DNA from: Bacteroidaceae bacterium
GTDB lineage: Bacteria > Bacteroidota > Bacteroidia > Bacteroidales > Bacteroidaceae
DNA length: 52,041 nt
Direction of reading: 5' to 3'
Assembly (NCBI GenBank): GCA_030843315.1
Contig: JAUUPT010000025.1
Coordinates: 1-52,041, forward strand
The position numbers and the translations under genes were made by a program. The notes beneath the pieces are model-generated. The model searched no databases. It was not told the origin of the DNA and saw only the letters and a program-made list of their open reading frames with translations. Shown here one piece after another: positions 15,694 to 24,837 of the stretch. Each line of letters starts with the position of its first letter. The first letter of the stretch is position 1.

Positions 15694-16368
15694 TTATTTC
15701 ATTTGATTGGATTGAAAAATCATTTTCGTCAGGTAATCAAAGCAGGGACTCACACAAGCCATTTCACCGGGAGTCAGGAAAAGCGTGTTCCGCCGTTGCA
15801 GACACGCCCGCAAGGGAATTCTCGGAGATTTGATACCGCCTACGGATTCGATGTTATTATCCCATTCGTCCCACGCCTTACGGTCTGAAGCCCGCCCGAT
15901 TCGTGTATCTACCATATTAGGGACATAGATGACAGTACGATGCAATTTAGGAAATGCCTCTTCCAGCATTTTCAAGGCACGACCGTACCGTCCGGTCGTA
16001 TCAATGGAAAAAGCCTCGTACTGGAACGGCACAATCACGTAGTCCGAAAACAGGATGATGTTCATAAACACATCACTGTCTGCCCCGCCGGGAACATCAA
16101 AAAGAACATGGAATCCGGAGTTTTTGAGTGTACGGATGTATTCAGGAAGCTTGTTCGCCTGATTGAACAGGTCAAATTTCAGAACGTCATATTTGGGAGA
16201 CTCGGAATACTTTTTCAAATCTTCCTCACGGGCATAGAAAAGAGATTGCTGTGGGTCCACATCAATGATTCGCACAGGAATATCCTGTGCTGCCCAATAA
16301 TTGGCCAGTGCTACACAGAGGCTTGATTTCCCTACGCCACCCTTCTTATTTGAAAAAGTCAGTATCAT
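15694..16368 (-). CDS. traA: ParA/MinD-family ATPase, TraA-like, first gene of tra operon
   Basis: The 224-residue product begins with a deviant Walker A (KKGGVGKSSL) and has RIIDVDPQQS and FDVPGGADSDVF, the A' and B motifs of ParA-type ATPases. Bacteroides conjugative elements start their transfer operon with such a protein, TraA. It could position the transfer machinery or DNA at the membrane. About 300 nt of AT-rich DNA upstream should hold the operon promoter. It differs from the second ParA at 25794, which is linked to a partition partner. Confidence 0.88.
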   Translation of the reverse strand: MILTFSNKKGGVGKSSLCVALANYWAAQDIPVRIIDVDPQQSLFYAREEDLKKYSESPKYDVLKFDLFNQANKLPEYIRTLKNSGFHVLFDVPGGADSDVFMNIILFSDYVIVPFQYEAFSIDTTGRYGRALKMLEEAFPKLHRTVIYVPNMVDTRIGRASDRKAWDEWDNNIESVGGIKSPRIPLRACLQRRNTLFLTPGEMACVSPCFDYLTKMIFQSNQMK

Positions 16369-16665
16369 CTCTTTTCAATTTTCGAGCAAAGGAATAGAGA
16401 TTATCAGCACAAGAAAAAGGAATACGCCAAAAGGTTTGATTATTTAATCTTTATTTTGCAATATACATTAATCAAACTATTAAATCAAACTTATAAATAA
16501 ATTATATATCAATGCTATATACAAATACTGTAACATTAATCATACTTCTAACAAAACATCAATATATAATAGAAGAATGAGCGAAAACAGAGAATATATT
16601 ATTAATTTTGCACAGAAATAAAATACTCGCCCAGCCATAACAGCCATAACTTAACTGGCAACCGG
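16369..16665. promoter_or_regulatory. Divergent AT-rich intergenic region between traA and a plus-strand gene
   Basis: This stretch has no gene. A Bacteroidota -7 box TAATTTTG lies at 16613-16620, about 46 nt before the plus-strand gene at 16666. For the minus-strand tra operon only a weak candidate (TTCCTTTG, 16393-16386) is visible. Oligo-A/T tracts suggest bent DNA. Confidence 0.5.
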
Positions 16666-17055
16666 ATGGACAGGTATTATGAAATAGGTAAATTAAGGAT
16701 GGAAAAACAAGAAGACTTCGTATTGACAGCGAAAAATAGTTTCTATGTCAATCGCCCTTACGGAATGAGGGTGGATTTTGGGCAGAATGGCTTTGTCTTA
16801 TTCAACAAGGCATTAAACACGTTAGGTGACGATTCTCCCGGCAAACTGGAAGAGTTGCCGTTGGAGCACTTTTCTGATTTGGAGGAACTGCCCATACAAG
16901 GAGCTGCCATACAAGAGCACGAAAAAGTCATCAACATGTTCTTCTATACCTGTCATACCGACCCATACCAACAAGAAGGATTCAGCTTTGAAAACATGAA
17001 GATGTATAACCAGTTTATTTACCCTTTATCTCTTCTTCTGAACCGCTCCTTATGA
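16666..17055 (+). CDS. Hypothetical protein, 129 residues
   Basis: The frame is preceded by a good -7 box and encodes an acidic soluble protein (DFGQNGFVLFNKALNTLGDD, LEELPLEHFSDLEELP). No signal peptide or membrane helix is present. An alternative start at 16699 has a better ribosome-binding sequence (AAGG). It diverges from the tra operon and is the only intact gene for 2.4 kb. The family is not recognised; it may be a short element-encoded protein or an N-terminal fragment. Confidence 0.55.
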   Translation: MDRYYEIGKLRMEKQEDFVLTAKNSFYVNRPYGMRVDFGQNGFVLFNKALNTLGDDSPGKLEELPLEHFSDLEELPIQGAAIQEHEKVINMFFYTCHTDPYQQEGFSFENMKMYNQFIYPLSLLLNRSL

Positions 17056-17583
17056 CCTCTTATTAAGAAACCCTCTTCATAAAAGACAATGCAAGGCAAC
17101 ACCAATCTCGCTCTGCACCCAAGCATTCCAGAATATTCCAAAGTACGAACAATCTTCAAGTATAGGAAAACCAGTCCTTTAAAAATATATAATATGCTGA
17201 ATATAAATAAATACTACTCTACTAAATTACTACTATTAGTCAAATAGTGTAATAGTAGTATGGCGAATTTGCAATAAGAGAGTAGGTTTATTTTAATACA
17301 ACCTAACTACCGCACACGGCTTTTTCATTTAAACTTTGATTTTGGGGTAAGTTCTTAATAAGATTGGTATTTACCCTTGCATTGGCAGTTGTCCTTTACG
17401 TGCTATTCTATGCCCTTATCATCGGCAGAATATTTTGGATATTAATCTCATAACTCATTATGGATATGGAAATCAACTGAACAAAGGCAGTTGCCTTTAC
17501 GGGACACAGGCAGGGGCGGATAACAACCGAACGTGATACCCTCTTTGCCAAGCTATACAACACAGTGAGCCAATTATACGCAC
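17056..17583. other. Gene-poor stretch with TACTACTATT inverted repeat and 29-bp direct repeat
   Basis: No intact gene is seen. A perfect 10-bp inverted repeat, TACTACTATT (17228-17237) and AATAGTAGTA (17251-17260), resembles the iteron region before the ParA gene at 25794. A 29-bp sequence at 17321-17349 recurs at 24718-24746. Frame remnants ending at 17453 encode a hydrophobic helix (LALAVVLYVLFYALIIGRIF), perhaps the tail of a lost membrane gene. Confidence 0.5.
17321..17349 (+). repeat. 29-bp direct repeat, left copy
   Basis: This sequence, starting TTTTTCATTTAAACTTTG, matches 24718-24746 in 28 of 29 positions and in the same orientation. The two copies bracket the decayed accessory block with the STAND-like gene. 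It could be the end of an insertion sequence or a recombination junction. Confidence 0.8.
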
Positions 17584-18078
17584 AAGGTTATACCACTTTC
17601 CACCCGTACACGAGGCGAAGATTTCGACATCGGTTCCCTCTACGGGTTCAGCATCGTAGTCAAAACGGAATCGTCCAGCAGCAACTTGTTCGAACTTTCG
17701 CAGAACAAATTTTTCATCAAGGGCGAAAGCGGTATCAAGTACAGCTACAACAACGGAAACATCGCCGCCGACCCGCTATTGGCTTCAACGAATTTCCTCA
17801 ATGCCCTCGAAAAGATGCCTACCCTGATTGAGAAATACGAAAAGGACAACGAGAAAATCTCCAAAGATATTCCCGTATTGCGAGAAGTATTGGACGGTAG
17901 TTGGAAGAAGGACAAGGAACTGAAAGAGCTAAAAGCCGAACTTGTTATCCTTGACTGCCAGATCCTCCTCTCCTTGAAACCGATTGAGCAAAGCGAACAG
18001 CCAACGGATAATGACCAAAACATCACTGAGCGTGAACACAGTGATGATATACCCCAAGAACAGATTGTCGTAGAATAA
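17584..18078 (+). pseudogene. C-terminal remnant of large mobile-element helicase/methylase
   Basis: The readable frame encodes RGEDFDIGSLYGFSIVVKTE, then YNNGNIAADPLLASTNFLNALEKMP and a helical tail with LREVLDGSWKKDKELKELKAELVILD. As I recall, this is the ending of the very large (about 1900-residue) N6-methylase/SNF2-helicase proteins of Bacteroides conjugative elements. Only about the last 160 residues remain, and no start of such a gene is present. The break probably came with deletion of the element's accessory region. Confidence 0.6.
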
Positions 18079-18550
18079 AATATTTCGGCTCCGGCGGTGA
18101 TACCTGCGAGGTCATGGAATTTGTCGATAAAGAAACGTATCTCGCCGCCATTAAAAAAGGAACTATACTATAATCCTGATGGCTTCAGAGCAGAAACAAT
18201 CCTCAAAGACCCGGAGCTACAGAAAAAGCGTGGACGACTTATATTATGACGAATATGGCACGGATAATCCAAAAACGATTGAGCATTATATTAAAGCGAT
18301 TGCCGCAGAAACGGTTCCGCCGACCGAAACCGACAACACTCTCAGACAACCCCATCCGATTGAGCCGTCTATTTCGACCTCCGTTGTCGGTCAACCGCCG
18401 CCCCAAACCAATGGGCAGTCAGATACTATCAGGCAGAGTGCCGCACACGCCACACAGCCCTCGAACGATGCCGGGCAACCGTCATTGCCGGATAGTGTCG
18501 AAAAAGCCGCCGAACGGCTAACCCCACCAAGCCGAGGGTTCAGAATGTAA
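18078..18550 (+). pseudogene. Gene broken over three frames, downstream of helicase remnant
   Basis: Three overlapping frame segments read sensibly in sequence: YFGSGGDTCEVMEFVDKETY ending at 18173, then YNPDGFRAETILKDPELQKK ending at 18249, then YGTDNPKTIEHYIKAIAAE up to a stop at 18550. This looks like one gene of about 155 codons with two frameshifts. Alternatively, the last frame (ATG at 18179, 123 codons, with a Pro/Gln/Ser-rich tail) could be a gene of its own. The function is not recognised. Confidence 0.45.
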
Positions 18551-18796
18551 CCCCTGTTAAACCGCCTCTATCTGTGCGAATGCAGGTAGAGGTGGTTTTC
18601 ATTATTGGCATACACATAAATTGAAAGTCAGAATACAATTGTCGGGATATTGGGTGAGGTGGCTTTGTTATAAAAGAGATTGATATTGTTCGTCCATGCC
18701 TGCAATTGTCTGATTAAAAGATTTATTCAAAAAAAGACTGCAATCTCAATTATTTATTCTAAATTTGCGTTTTGAGTCAATTAAAAGCTTGTAACA
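18551..18796. promoter_or_regulatory. Intergenic region with -7 box before the XRE-type regulator
   Basis: No gene is seen. A TAAATTTG box at 18760-18767 stands 30 nt before the regulator's ATG and fits the Bacteroidota -7 consensus. No convincing -33 TTTG was found. Confidence 0.4.
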
Positions 18797-18997
18797 ATGA
18801 AAGAAATCAACAGGATAAAAGAGGTTTTAATTGAGCGAAGCAAGACTGGAAAATGACTGGCGGAGAATTTGGGCAAAGATGTAGCAACAGTATCGCGTTG
18901 GTGTACCAATAATGCCCAACCATCAGTCGAGACCTTCACTCGCATTGCGGAACTGTTGGATATTGACATAAGAAAATTATTTAATAAGACAAAGTAG
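18797..18997 (+). pseudogene. XRE-type HTH regulator with in-frame TGA
   Basis: Sixty-six codons from ATG 18797 to TAG 18995 read as a small HTH_3 protein (LAENLGKDVATVSRWCTNNA, then LDIDIRKLF), interrupted only by TGA at 18854-18856 after KTGK. Relatives as I remember them have Trp (TGG) there, so a single G to A change would explain the stop. Such regulators often precede restriction-modification genes, and restriction-like scraps follow here. Translation could only restart poorly after the stop. Confidence 0.75.
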
Positions 18998-19000
18998 AAT

Positions 19001-19545
19001 ATGGGTAGCATTGCTCAGTTAAAAGATATTATACAAATGATGTACAGGTAGGAAGTCGTTTATAAATAACTACATCCTATTTTACGCTGTATGCCTATAA
19101 AGAAATACAGGAAGAACTGTCGAAAGTCAATAGCGTAGATCTAATTATCAATCCCAATAAGTATGATAATTGTAGATTGTTTTGCCGTTGATTCGAAAGA
19201 AGAGCAGGAATTTGCCAAAACGCTTGATAATAGCGAGTGCGTAAGCTGTTCCATGGAGTTCGTTCATTGTTTAAAGTAGACACTCCACTAGGAGCATACA
19301 ACCCCGATTGGACGGTATACGTGAAAGGTTTTGAGAATAAAGTCTACTTCGTTGTGGAAACAAAAGGAACGGACATTTTTAGTGAGCTTCGGCCTGCAGA
19401 GCAGGATAAAATCAGATGTGCACGTAACCATTTTGAAGTTGTAACTCCAGAGGTTATTGTCTCAGTTCCTGTCAAGAATGGTAGCAAGTGGCTGAAAAAT
19501 TGTAACATAAATAAGAATAAATGGCAAATAGTGAAAATAATATAG
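19001..19545 (+). pseudogene. Remnants of a restriction/helicase gene (type III Res-like C-terminus)
   Basis: The segment contains pieces in several frames: a 17-codon start (MGSIAQLKDII), a piece SYFTLYAYKEIQEELSKV reminiscent of PLD-like N-termini of helicases, a piece EEQEFAKTLDNSEC, and finally FKVDTPLGAYNPDW, FVVETKG and LRPAEQDKIRCARNHFE. The last set is the conserved ending of type III restriction Res subunits. The central helicase is missing, so at least one large deletion and frameshifts occurred. The final frame overlaps the start of the next gene by 25 nt. Confidence 0.65.
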
Positions 19546-22500
19546 AGCGTTATTGGTGTAGGACTTATAATGGTGTCCTTAATAATACTGGGTTCTTACT
19601 AAATCCGCAAAACAAATATTCTTTCACAGAGCAAAATATTGTTGATTTAAATGATATTTCTCAAAATGCGTGTATTCTTCTTTGTAATACTATTGGAGAG
19701 GTATCGTACGATTTCAGTATTATGCACCAAAGAGTAAGAGATAAATACAACGATACTTTTTGTATTTACCATGACCTTTCAAGCTATTGTAGTGAGAGTA
19801 GATTAGTTAATGATATTTTCAATTCTTGTCACATAAACACATGGAAAGAAAGCGATAAGGATTTATATCTATTTATATCCGGAATAGACTTGTGTTCAGT
19901 CAATATACATACCGTTTTTCAAATATTCATTAGCGAGATTAATGCACTCCATGAATACAAAGATAGGTTATATATTAGAGTGCTTTCAATTTCAGGGTTA
20001 TGGGACATTAATTTAGAACGATTCCTTGATACGTTTTGGGGAGTAGAAAATAATATAAGGCTGTCAGTAGCACCATTAAGACAAGAAGATGTATCAACCA
20101 TTTGTAAAAACAGGAACATTGATAGCGATGAATTTTTGAAAATTGTAATTGAAAAAGGACTGCAACCGTTAGCAATAATTCCATATTCATTAAGCCAATT
20201 ATTAGAGACAGAATTGAGTCAGATTTACAGAGATGAACTCAGTAGTGATGAGTTGTACTACAATTCATGCATGATATTGAGTGAAAGCTCTGTCTCTAAA
20301 ATTAAAAATAGAGATTTTATTTCTTCCAATAAAATGATCGCCATAGCAGCTCGTATTGCGGCAATAATGGCGTTTTGCCGAAAGGATTTCGTTACAATCT
20401 ATAAATTGGACAGCAATAGAGTCGATACTCTTTTAGTCTCAGAAATTTTTGAAGAAGAAGAGACTACGGGAGAATATAATTTTACGATATTGCATAGAGA
20501 TATTATAGAAACAATAATATTCTCTGGGCTTTTTTACAAGAATTCAGATGGGCGTTTTTCATTTTATCATCAAGCCTTTCAGGATTATTTAGCAGCAAAA
20601 TTTATTATTAATCACGAATATGACAACGAGAAGGTTATCTCTTTATTGACAAACTCAAAAGACAGAGAAGGTAAGTTATTCGAATGGATAAGAGGGGTGA
20701 ATACATGGCTGCAAAATATCACGCCCAGAATAGATATATTGAAATTCTTTATTTCACATGATCCATTAAAGGTTTTAAATGGGCGAATTATTAATGATGA
20801 TCAAATAAAAGAAGAACTTGTAAAATCAATATTAGAAAAATTTAATAATGCAGAAATTATAGATAATGAATGGGGGCTATTATCTAATAATGGGCATAAA
20901 CTACTTCACTCTAAAATGGCAGAGCAAATTTTGCCATATATATCAGGGAAAGAGAATCACATATTAGCTAGACGAAATGCAATGGAGATGGCAGAGGCCT
21001 GTAACTTAGTCGAGCTGCAAGAACCTTTGTGGAAGATTGTGTCTGATAATACTGAAGACATCCATGTTAGAGAGCAAGCAATGTCTTCTCTTTCTAAATT
21101 AGTTGATGATGACCAAATACTTTCAAAGTTGGTAAAAGTGGCTACTACTGATGACAAATCCGATGAGAATGATGGATTAAAAGGATACGCATTAAATATT
21201 ACATGGAATAAGAGAATAATTTCAGTAGAAGAAATATTCAATAGCCTTACCAAACCTAAAAAGGATAGTTTCGTTGGTATATATAAAGCATTTATTGAAT
21301 TCTTATTGCCAAGAGAATTAGACATTAAAGATTTTGTGGTTGCTTTAGAGTGGATGAGAAAAAACATCGACGAATTATACGATAGTTTATCTGTGTTTAG
21401 TAGATTGGTTTCACGTATTCTACAGTTAGGGTGGGAAAACTATAATTCCTTAGACAACAAAGACCAGTTTGTAGATACTGTGAGATTAATACTAATTCAA
21501 CATCATCCCATTTTTCCTGTGCGAGATTCTTTTTTTGATACTGATGAAAATGTTTATGAAGTTCCAAAAGAAGTGAGATTTGAGGTTATTGACAAATTAT
21601 TAGCCCATTGTAAAAATGATGAATTTTACAATTTTGATTTTTTTAGCTCTCGTTTAATTTTGCATGACGAATTTGAAAATGCAGTTCAGTATTGCAAAGG
21701 ATCGAATAATATAGAACTTTGGAAGCGAATTTTGTGTTATTTTTCTTACGAAAATCAGGAGAGGGTAAGTTTTTTAAGAACGTCATTTCCTGAAGATGTA
21801 GATGGAGTATTCAGCTTCATTTTTACTCCGAGAACAATTGATATTAATAGAAAAATTAAAGAAAAAGCCCAACAAGAAAAAAGGGCTAAGGATGAAAAAG
21901 ATGCTTTAGAATTGATTGAAAAAAAGATTTTAGAATGTATTTCCAAATATAGCGAAACAAAAGATCCATTATGGTGGGCAAGTCTCTTTAGGCATCTTGG
22001 AATGAAATATAGCAATCGTTATTATGAAGAGATTCTTAGCTCGGATATTACACATTTAGATAATTGGGCTTTATTACCTCAAGAAAAGCAACCTGAGGTA
22101 GTCGAGTTGTCTAAATATTACATTGAAAATCATAACGAAGAGAGTGATACATGGTTTGGTAAAAACATCTATTCATATATTGCATCAGCAGGATTTAAAT
22201 CTTTGATAATCACTGAAATATTCGATAGTTCTTACATTGAGAATATTGATAAAAATATTCTTGAAAAATGGAGATATGTTATTATTAATTATGGGGAGAA
22301 TTCAGAAACACAAGAACATCGAAATCGCAAAGAAAAATTAATAAAATGTCTGTTTGAAAAAAGCCCTCAAAAAGCCAATGAAGTTATTCGCGAAAAGATA
22401 TTGATAGAAAACAATACCGGCCAATCATATCTGTTTGCTTTGCGTTCTTTAGAGCAATGTTTTGACATAAACTCTGAAACGATGTTGTTAGACTTATTGG

Positions 22501-23702
22501 AGCAGAAAAATATAAATAACAAATCACGGGAACAGATAATAAACCTACTGCTCGAAAAAGCTCCAGTCAGAACATTTGAATATATTAAAGAGGTATTTAG
22601 AAACCCTATTGATGATGAATTGAAAAAATATATTATTATCTCATTGTTAAGGCATAATAATGATTATGATGACGGAATGAAGTTCTGGTCATTTGCATTT
22701 CAATATATAGGAGATGATGAAAGTATTGAAAAGGAGTATTATCTTTCTCTAGCACCAGGTTGCATACTATATAGCTTTAATAATCCAGTTTTAAACGAGG
22801 AACATCTATCCTTTTTATTTGAACGATTATACAAACTCTTTCCGCCCGATGAAGATCCGAAGCACGAAGGAGTACATTATATTGGACAGAGAGAAGAAGT
22901 CGCTTCATTGCGAGATAGGCTTCTTGGTACTTTATCGAGTAAAGGAACTCCAGAATCTATACAAGAGTTAACCAGACTAAAGACTGCTCTACCAGACGCA
23001 GGCATAGAGTTTTCTATAGTTACAGCCAAAAATAATTTTAGGAATACATGCTTTGATAGGATATCTCCTGCTAATTTTCAACGTCTATCAAGAAATGGGC
23101 AATTCAGAATTATTTCCAATGGGGATGATCTACTTAAGTTAATTGAAGAATCTTTGGTTAGGTTAGAATACTTATTGCAAGGTGCTCAGCCATTATCTTC
23201 TTCACTTTGGAATATAATCACGAAAACGAAGAAATCTCAATACAGTACTAAGAAAGAGGAGTTTTTATCTGATTATATTGCATCTCATTTAAGGTATGAC
23301 TTAGAAAAATATGCAATTACTCCATATCGAGAAGTCCAACTTAGATGTAAGAGAATTAATATAGATGATGGGCGTACAGGAGAAAATATAGATATTTTAG
23401 TAGATTGTAATTTAAGAGGAAAACGGAGTAGTGTCATTATAGAAATTAAAGGCAGTTGGAATTCTGAGATTCCTACTAATATGCAAAATCAACTCTATGA
23501 AAGATACATGAAAACATCTAAGTGCAATCATGGATTATACCTAATCGGCTGGTATGACAGCTCTCGTGATGTTCGGAATCGTACAGGGTGTAAGTCAATA
23601 GAAGAGACAAGAGATAAATACAAACAAAAGGCAAAAGAATTATCTGAAACCAATAATGTTAGTATTAGGTCATTTGTTTTGGATTGTAGACTAAAGAACT
23701 GA
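19521..23702 (+). CDS. NACHT/STAND-like defence protein with degraded Walker motifs and C-terminal PD-(D/E)xK nuclease
   Basis: This intact 1393-codon gene is much more AT-rich than its surroundings. Residues 51-65 (CILLCNTIGEVSYDF) occupy the place of a P-loop but lack GxGK(S/T). Residues 115-124 (LYLFISGIDL) replace a Walker B. LSVAPLRQEDV (181-191) and FSFYHQAFQDYLAAKF (346-361) are typical NACHT landmarks. A long helical, HEAT-like region follows (about 450-1240). The C-terminal domain has D1291 (IDILVD) and E1308/K1310 (IIEIKG), the intact PD-(D/E)xK signature, followed by GLYLIGWYD. It follows restriction-gene scraps and precedes an IS110 remnant. The likely role is antiphage defence by nucleic acid cleavage without normal ATP hydrolysis; this is inference. 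Confidence 0.7.
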   Translation: MANSENNIERYWCRTYNGVLNNTGFLLNPQNKYSFTEQNIVDLNDISQNACILLCNTIGEVSYDFSIMHQRVRDKYNDTFCIYHDLSSYCSESRLVNDIFNSCHINTWKESDKDLYLFISGIDLCSVNIHTVFQIFISEINALHEYKDRLYIRVLSISGLWDINLERFLDTFWGVENNIRLSVAPLRQEDVSTICKNRNIDSDEFLKIVIEKGLQPLAIIPYSLSQLLETELSQIYRDELSSDELYYNSCMILSESSVSKIKNRDFISSNKMIAIAARIAAIMAFCRKDFVTIYKLDSNRVDTLLVSEIFEEEETTGEYNFTILHRDIIETIIFSGLFYKNSDGRFSFYHQAFQDYLAAKFIINHEYDNEKVISLLTNSKDREGKLFEWIRGVNTWLQNITPRIDILKFFISHDPLKVLNGRIINDDQIKEELVKSILEKFNNAEIIDNEWGLLSNNGHKLLHSKMAEQILPYISGKENHILARRNAMEMAEACNLVELQEPLWKIVSDNTEDIHVREQAMSSLSKLVDDDQILSKLVKVATTDDKSDENDGLKGYALNITWNKRIISVEEIFNSLTKPKKDSFVGIYKAFIEFLLPRELDIKDFVVALEWMRKNIDELYDSLSVFSRLVSRILQLGWENYNSLDNKDQFVDTVRLILIQHHPIFPVRDSFFDTDENVYEVPKEVRFEVIDKLLAHCKNDEFYNFDFFSSRLILHDEFENAVQYCKGSNNIELWKRILCYFSYENQERVSFLRTSFPEDVDGVFSFIFTPRTIDINRKIKEKAQQEKRAKDEKDALELIEKKILECISKYSETKDPLWWASLFRHLGMKYSNRYYEEILSSDITHLDNWALLPQEKQPEVVELSKYYIENHNEESDTWFGKNIYSYIASAGFKSLIITEIFDSSYIENIDKNILEKWRYVIINYGENSETQEHRNRKEKLIKCLFEKSPQKANEVIREKILIENNTGQSYLFALRSLEQCFDINSETMLLDLLEQKNINNKSREQIINLLLEKAPVRTFEYIKEVFRNPIDDELKKYIIISLLRHNNDYDDGMKFWSFAFQYIGDDESIEKEYYLSLAPGCILYSFNNPVLNEEHLSFLFERLYKLFPPDEDPKHEGVHYIGQREEVASLRDRLLGTLSSKGTPESIQELTRLKTALPDAGIEFSIVTAKNNFRNTCFDRISPANFQRLSRNGQFRIISNGDDLLKLIEESLVRLEYLLQGAQPLSSSLWNIITKTKKSQYSTKKEEFLSDYIASHLRYDLEKYAITPYREVQLRCKRINIDDGRTGENIDILVDCNLRGKRSSVIIEIKGSWNSEIPTNMQNQLYERYMKTSKCNHGLYLIGWYDSSRDVRNRTGCKSIEETRDKYKQKAKELSETNNVSIRSFVLDCRLKN

Positions 23703-24197
23703 TATATGCAACAAAGGCTGAGTGTCAGAGATGTAATTACTGAAACGGATATTACAACGCTGTAACTGCATATCAATAAACGATTCGCAACTCACAATCT
23801 TTTTGTTCAGACGAGAATAACAACGCTCATACTGAAGTAGGCTTTGAATGCTCTGATCAGGTACATAACTGTCACAAACCAAGCCTTTCATTAAAACGAT
23901 TGCTATCCAATGGGCGTCTTTGACATCTGTCTTACGCCAGGAAGCTGTTTGATAAATAAAGGATTAACTAGTTTTATATCAAAATGACTAACCAGTAGTC
24001 GCCAAATAAAAATCCAGTAAATGCTGGTACTTTCCATGGCCACATAGCGAAATTCTGAATCAAGAAGAGCTTCACGCAAAAAGAAGCAAATCAGAGGTTA
24101 AAGTACTAAATTTGTGCTCTTTTTTAAAGCCAAATTCATCAATTATACACATAAATACACTATCTTTGTGTACATCAAGACCGCAGTATCGTTCCAT
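23703..24197 (-). pseudogene. IS110-family transposase remnant
   Basis: From ATG 24197 the minus strand reads MERYCGLDVHKDSVF, the N-terminal DEDD-transposase motif of IS110. After a break near 24080 comes YVAMESTSIYWIFIW and LVNPLFIKQLPG. A one-base loss near 23942 then shifts to RKTDVKDAHWIA and CNIRFSNYISDTQ. The match stops at about 23715, next to the stop of the STAND-like gene, and the C-terminal half with the Ser motif is missing. At least two frameshifts or stops make it inactive. Confidence 0.8.
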
Positions 24198-24619
24198 AGG
24201 CGTCGATTTAGATGTTCCTTATATAAAGGTACAATATTATTTGAACTTAGAGTTCGTAGTACCAAATTTAAGATACGCGGTCTTGATTTTGTATGCAAAT
24301 GAGGATAAATCAGACTATTCTTTTATAAGGCTCGCTTATAAATCGATATTTTTATCTAAGTTTGTAGTAGATAATACCGATAAGGAGAAGAACAAAACAA
24401 AGAAGCTACATTGTCTTTCCATTAGTTACCACCTTTGAAACTGGCAATGATGTAGGAATTGAACTTTGTCCGGACTTGGTATAAACCTGTCTTTCCGCTT
24501 CTTTCACTTCAAGAGGTCGTTTCTCGAAACCGCCTGACTTACTTACAGCGCAAACTCTATATTCTGCTTTTTTTCGTTGTTATCAGAGTTTTAAAAAAAA
24601 ATAAATGTGTAACTTTGGG

Positions 24620-24645
24620 GCAATATGACGTATGCGTCATATTGC
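24620..24645. repeat. Perfect 11-bp inverted repeat just after a -7 box
   Basis: Arms GCAATATGACG (24620-24630) and CGTCATATTGC (24635-24645) flank a 4-nt loop, TATG. The left arm begins 3 nt after TAACTTTG (24610-24617), so it would lie at the start of a transcript. It could be an operator or a 5' RNA hairpin. Confidence 0.6.
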
Positions 24646-24717
24646 AAAGCTCTATTGATCGCAAATCATTTGAAAACTCAGATCTATACTAAAAGGAACG
24701 GCTCTTGAAACACGTTT

Positions 24718-24746
24718 TTTTTCATTTAAGCTTTGATTTTGGGGTA
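24718..24746 (+). repeat. 29-bp direct repeat, right copy
   Basis: One mismatch (A to G at position 13) separates this from the copy at 17321-17349. It lies about 90 nt past the end of the ISAs1 transposase remnant, so it may belong to that element's end. Confidence 0.8.
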
Positions 24747-24837
24747 CAATGCCCCCATAACATTGCGACATGGAGGTCAATTCTGTTATTGGTAATCAAT
24801 AATTTACAAATATATCATATCTGAATTTTTCTCATTT

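Larger units (their letters stand above)
24198..24837. other. Gene-free stretch with promoter box, perfect hairpin and 29-bp repeat
   Basis: I see no credible gene in these 640 nt. Short open frames here lack family features. Notable are a TAACTTTG box (24610-24617), an 11-bp inverted repeat directly after it (24620-24645), and the second copy of the 29-bp repeat (24718-24746). Confidence 0.5.

Noticed and set aside
19237..19545. The 102-codon Res-like frame as a complete small gene
   Set aside because: It begins in the middle of a conserved type III Res C-terminal region, and matching upstream motifs occur in other frames, so it is a fragment.
24112..24692. Open frames of 77 to 108 codons in the gap after the IS110 remnant
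   Set aside because: They overlap the transposase N-terminus on the other strand or low-complexity DNA, and have no ribosome-binding site or recognisable motif.
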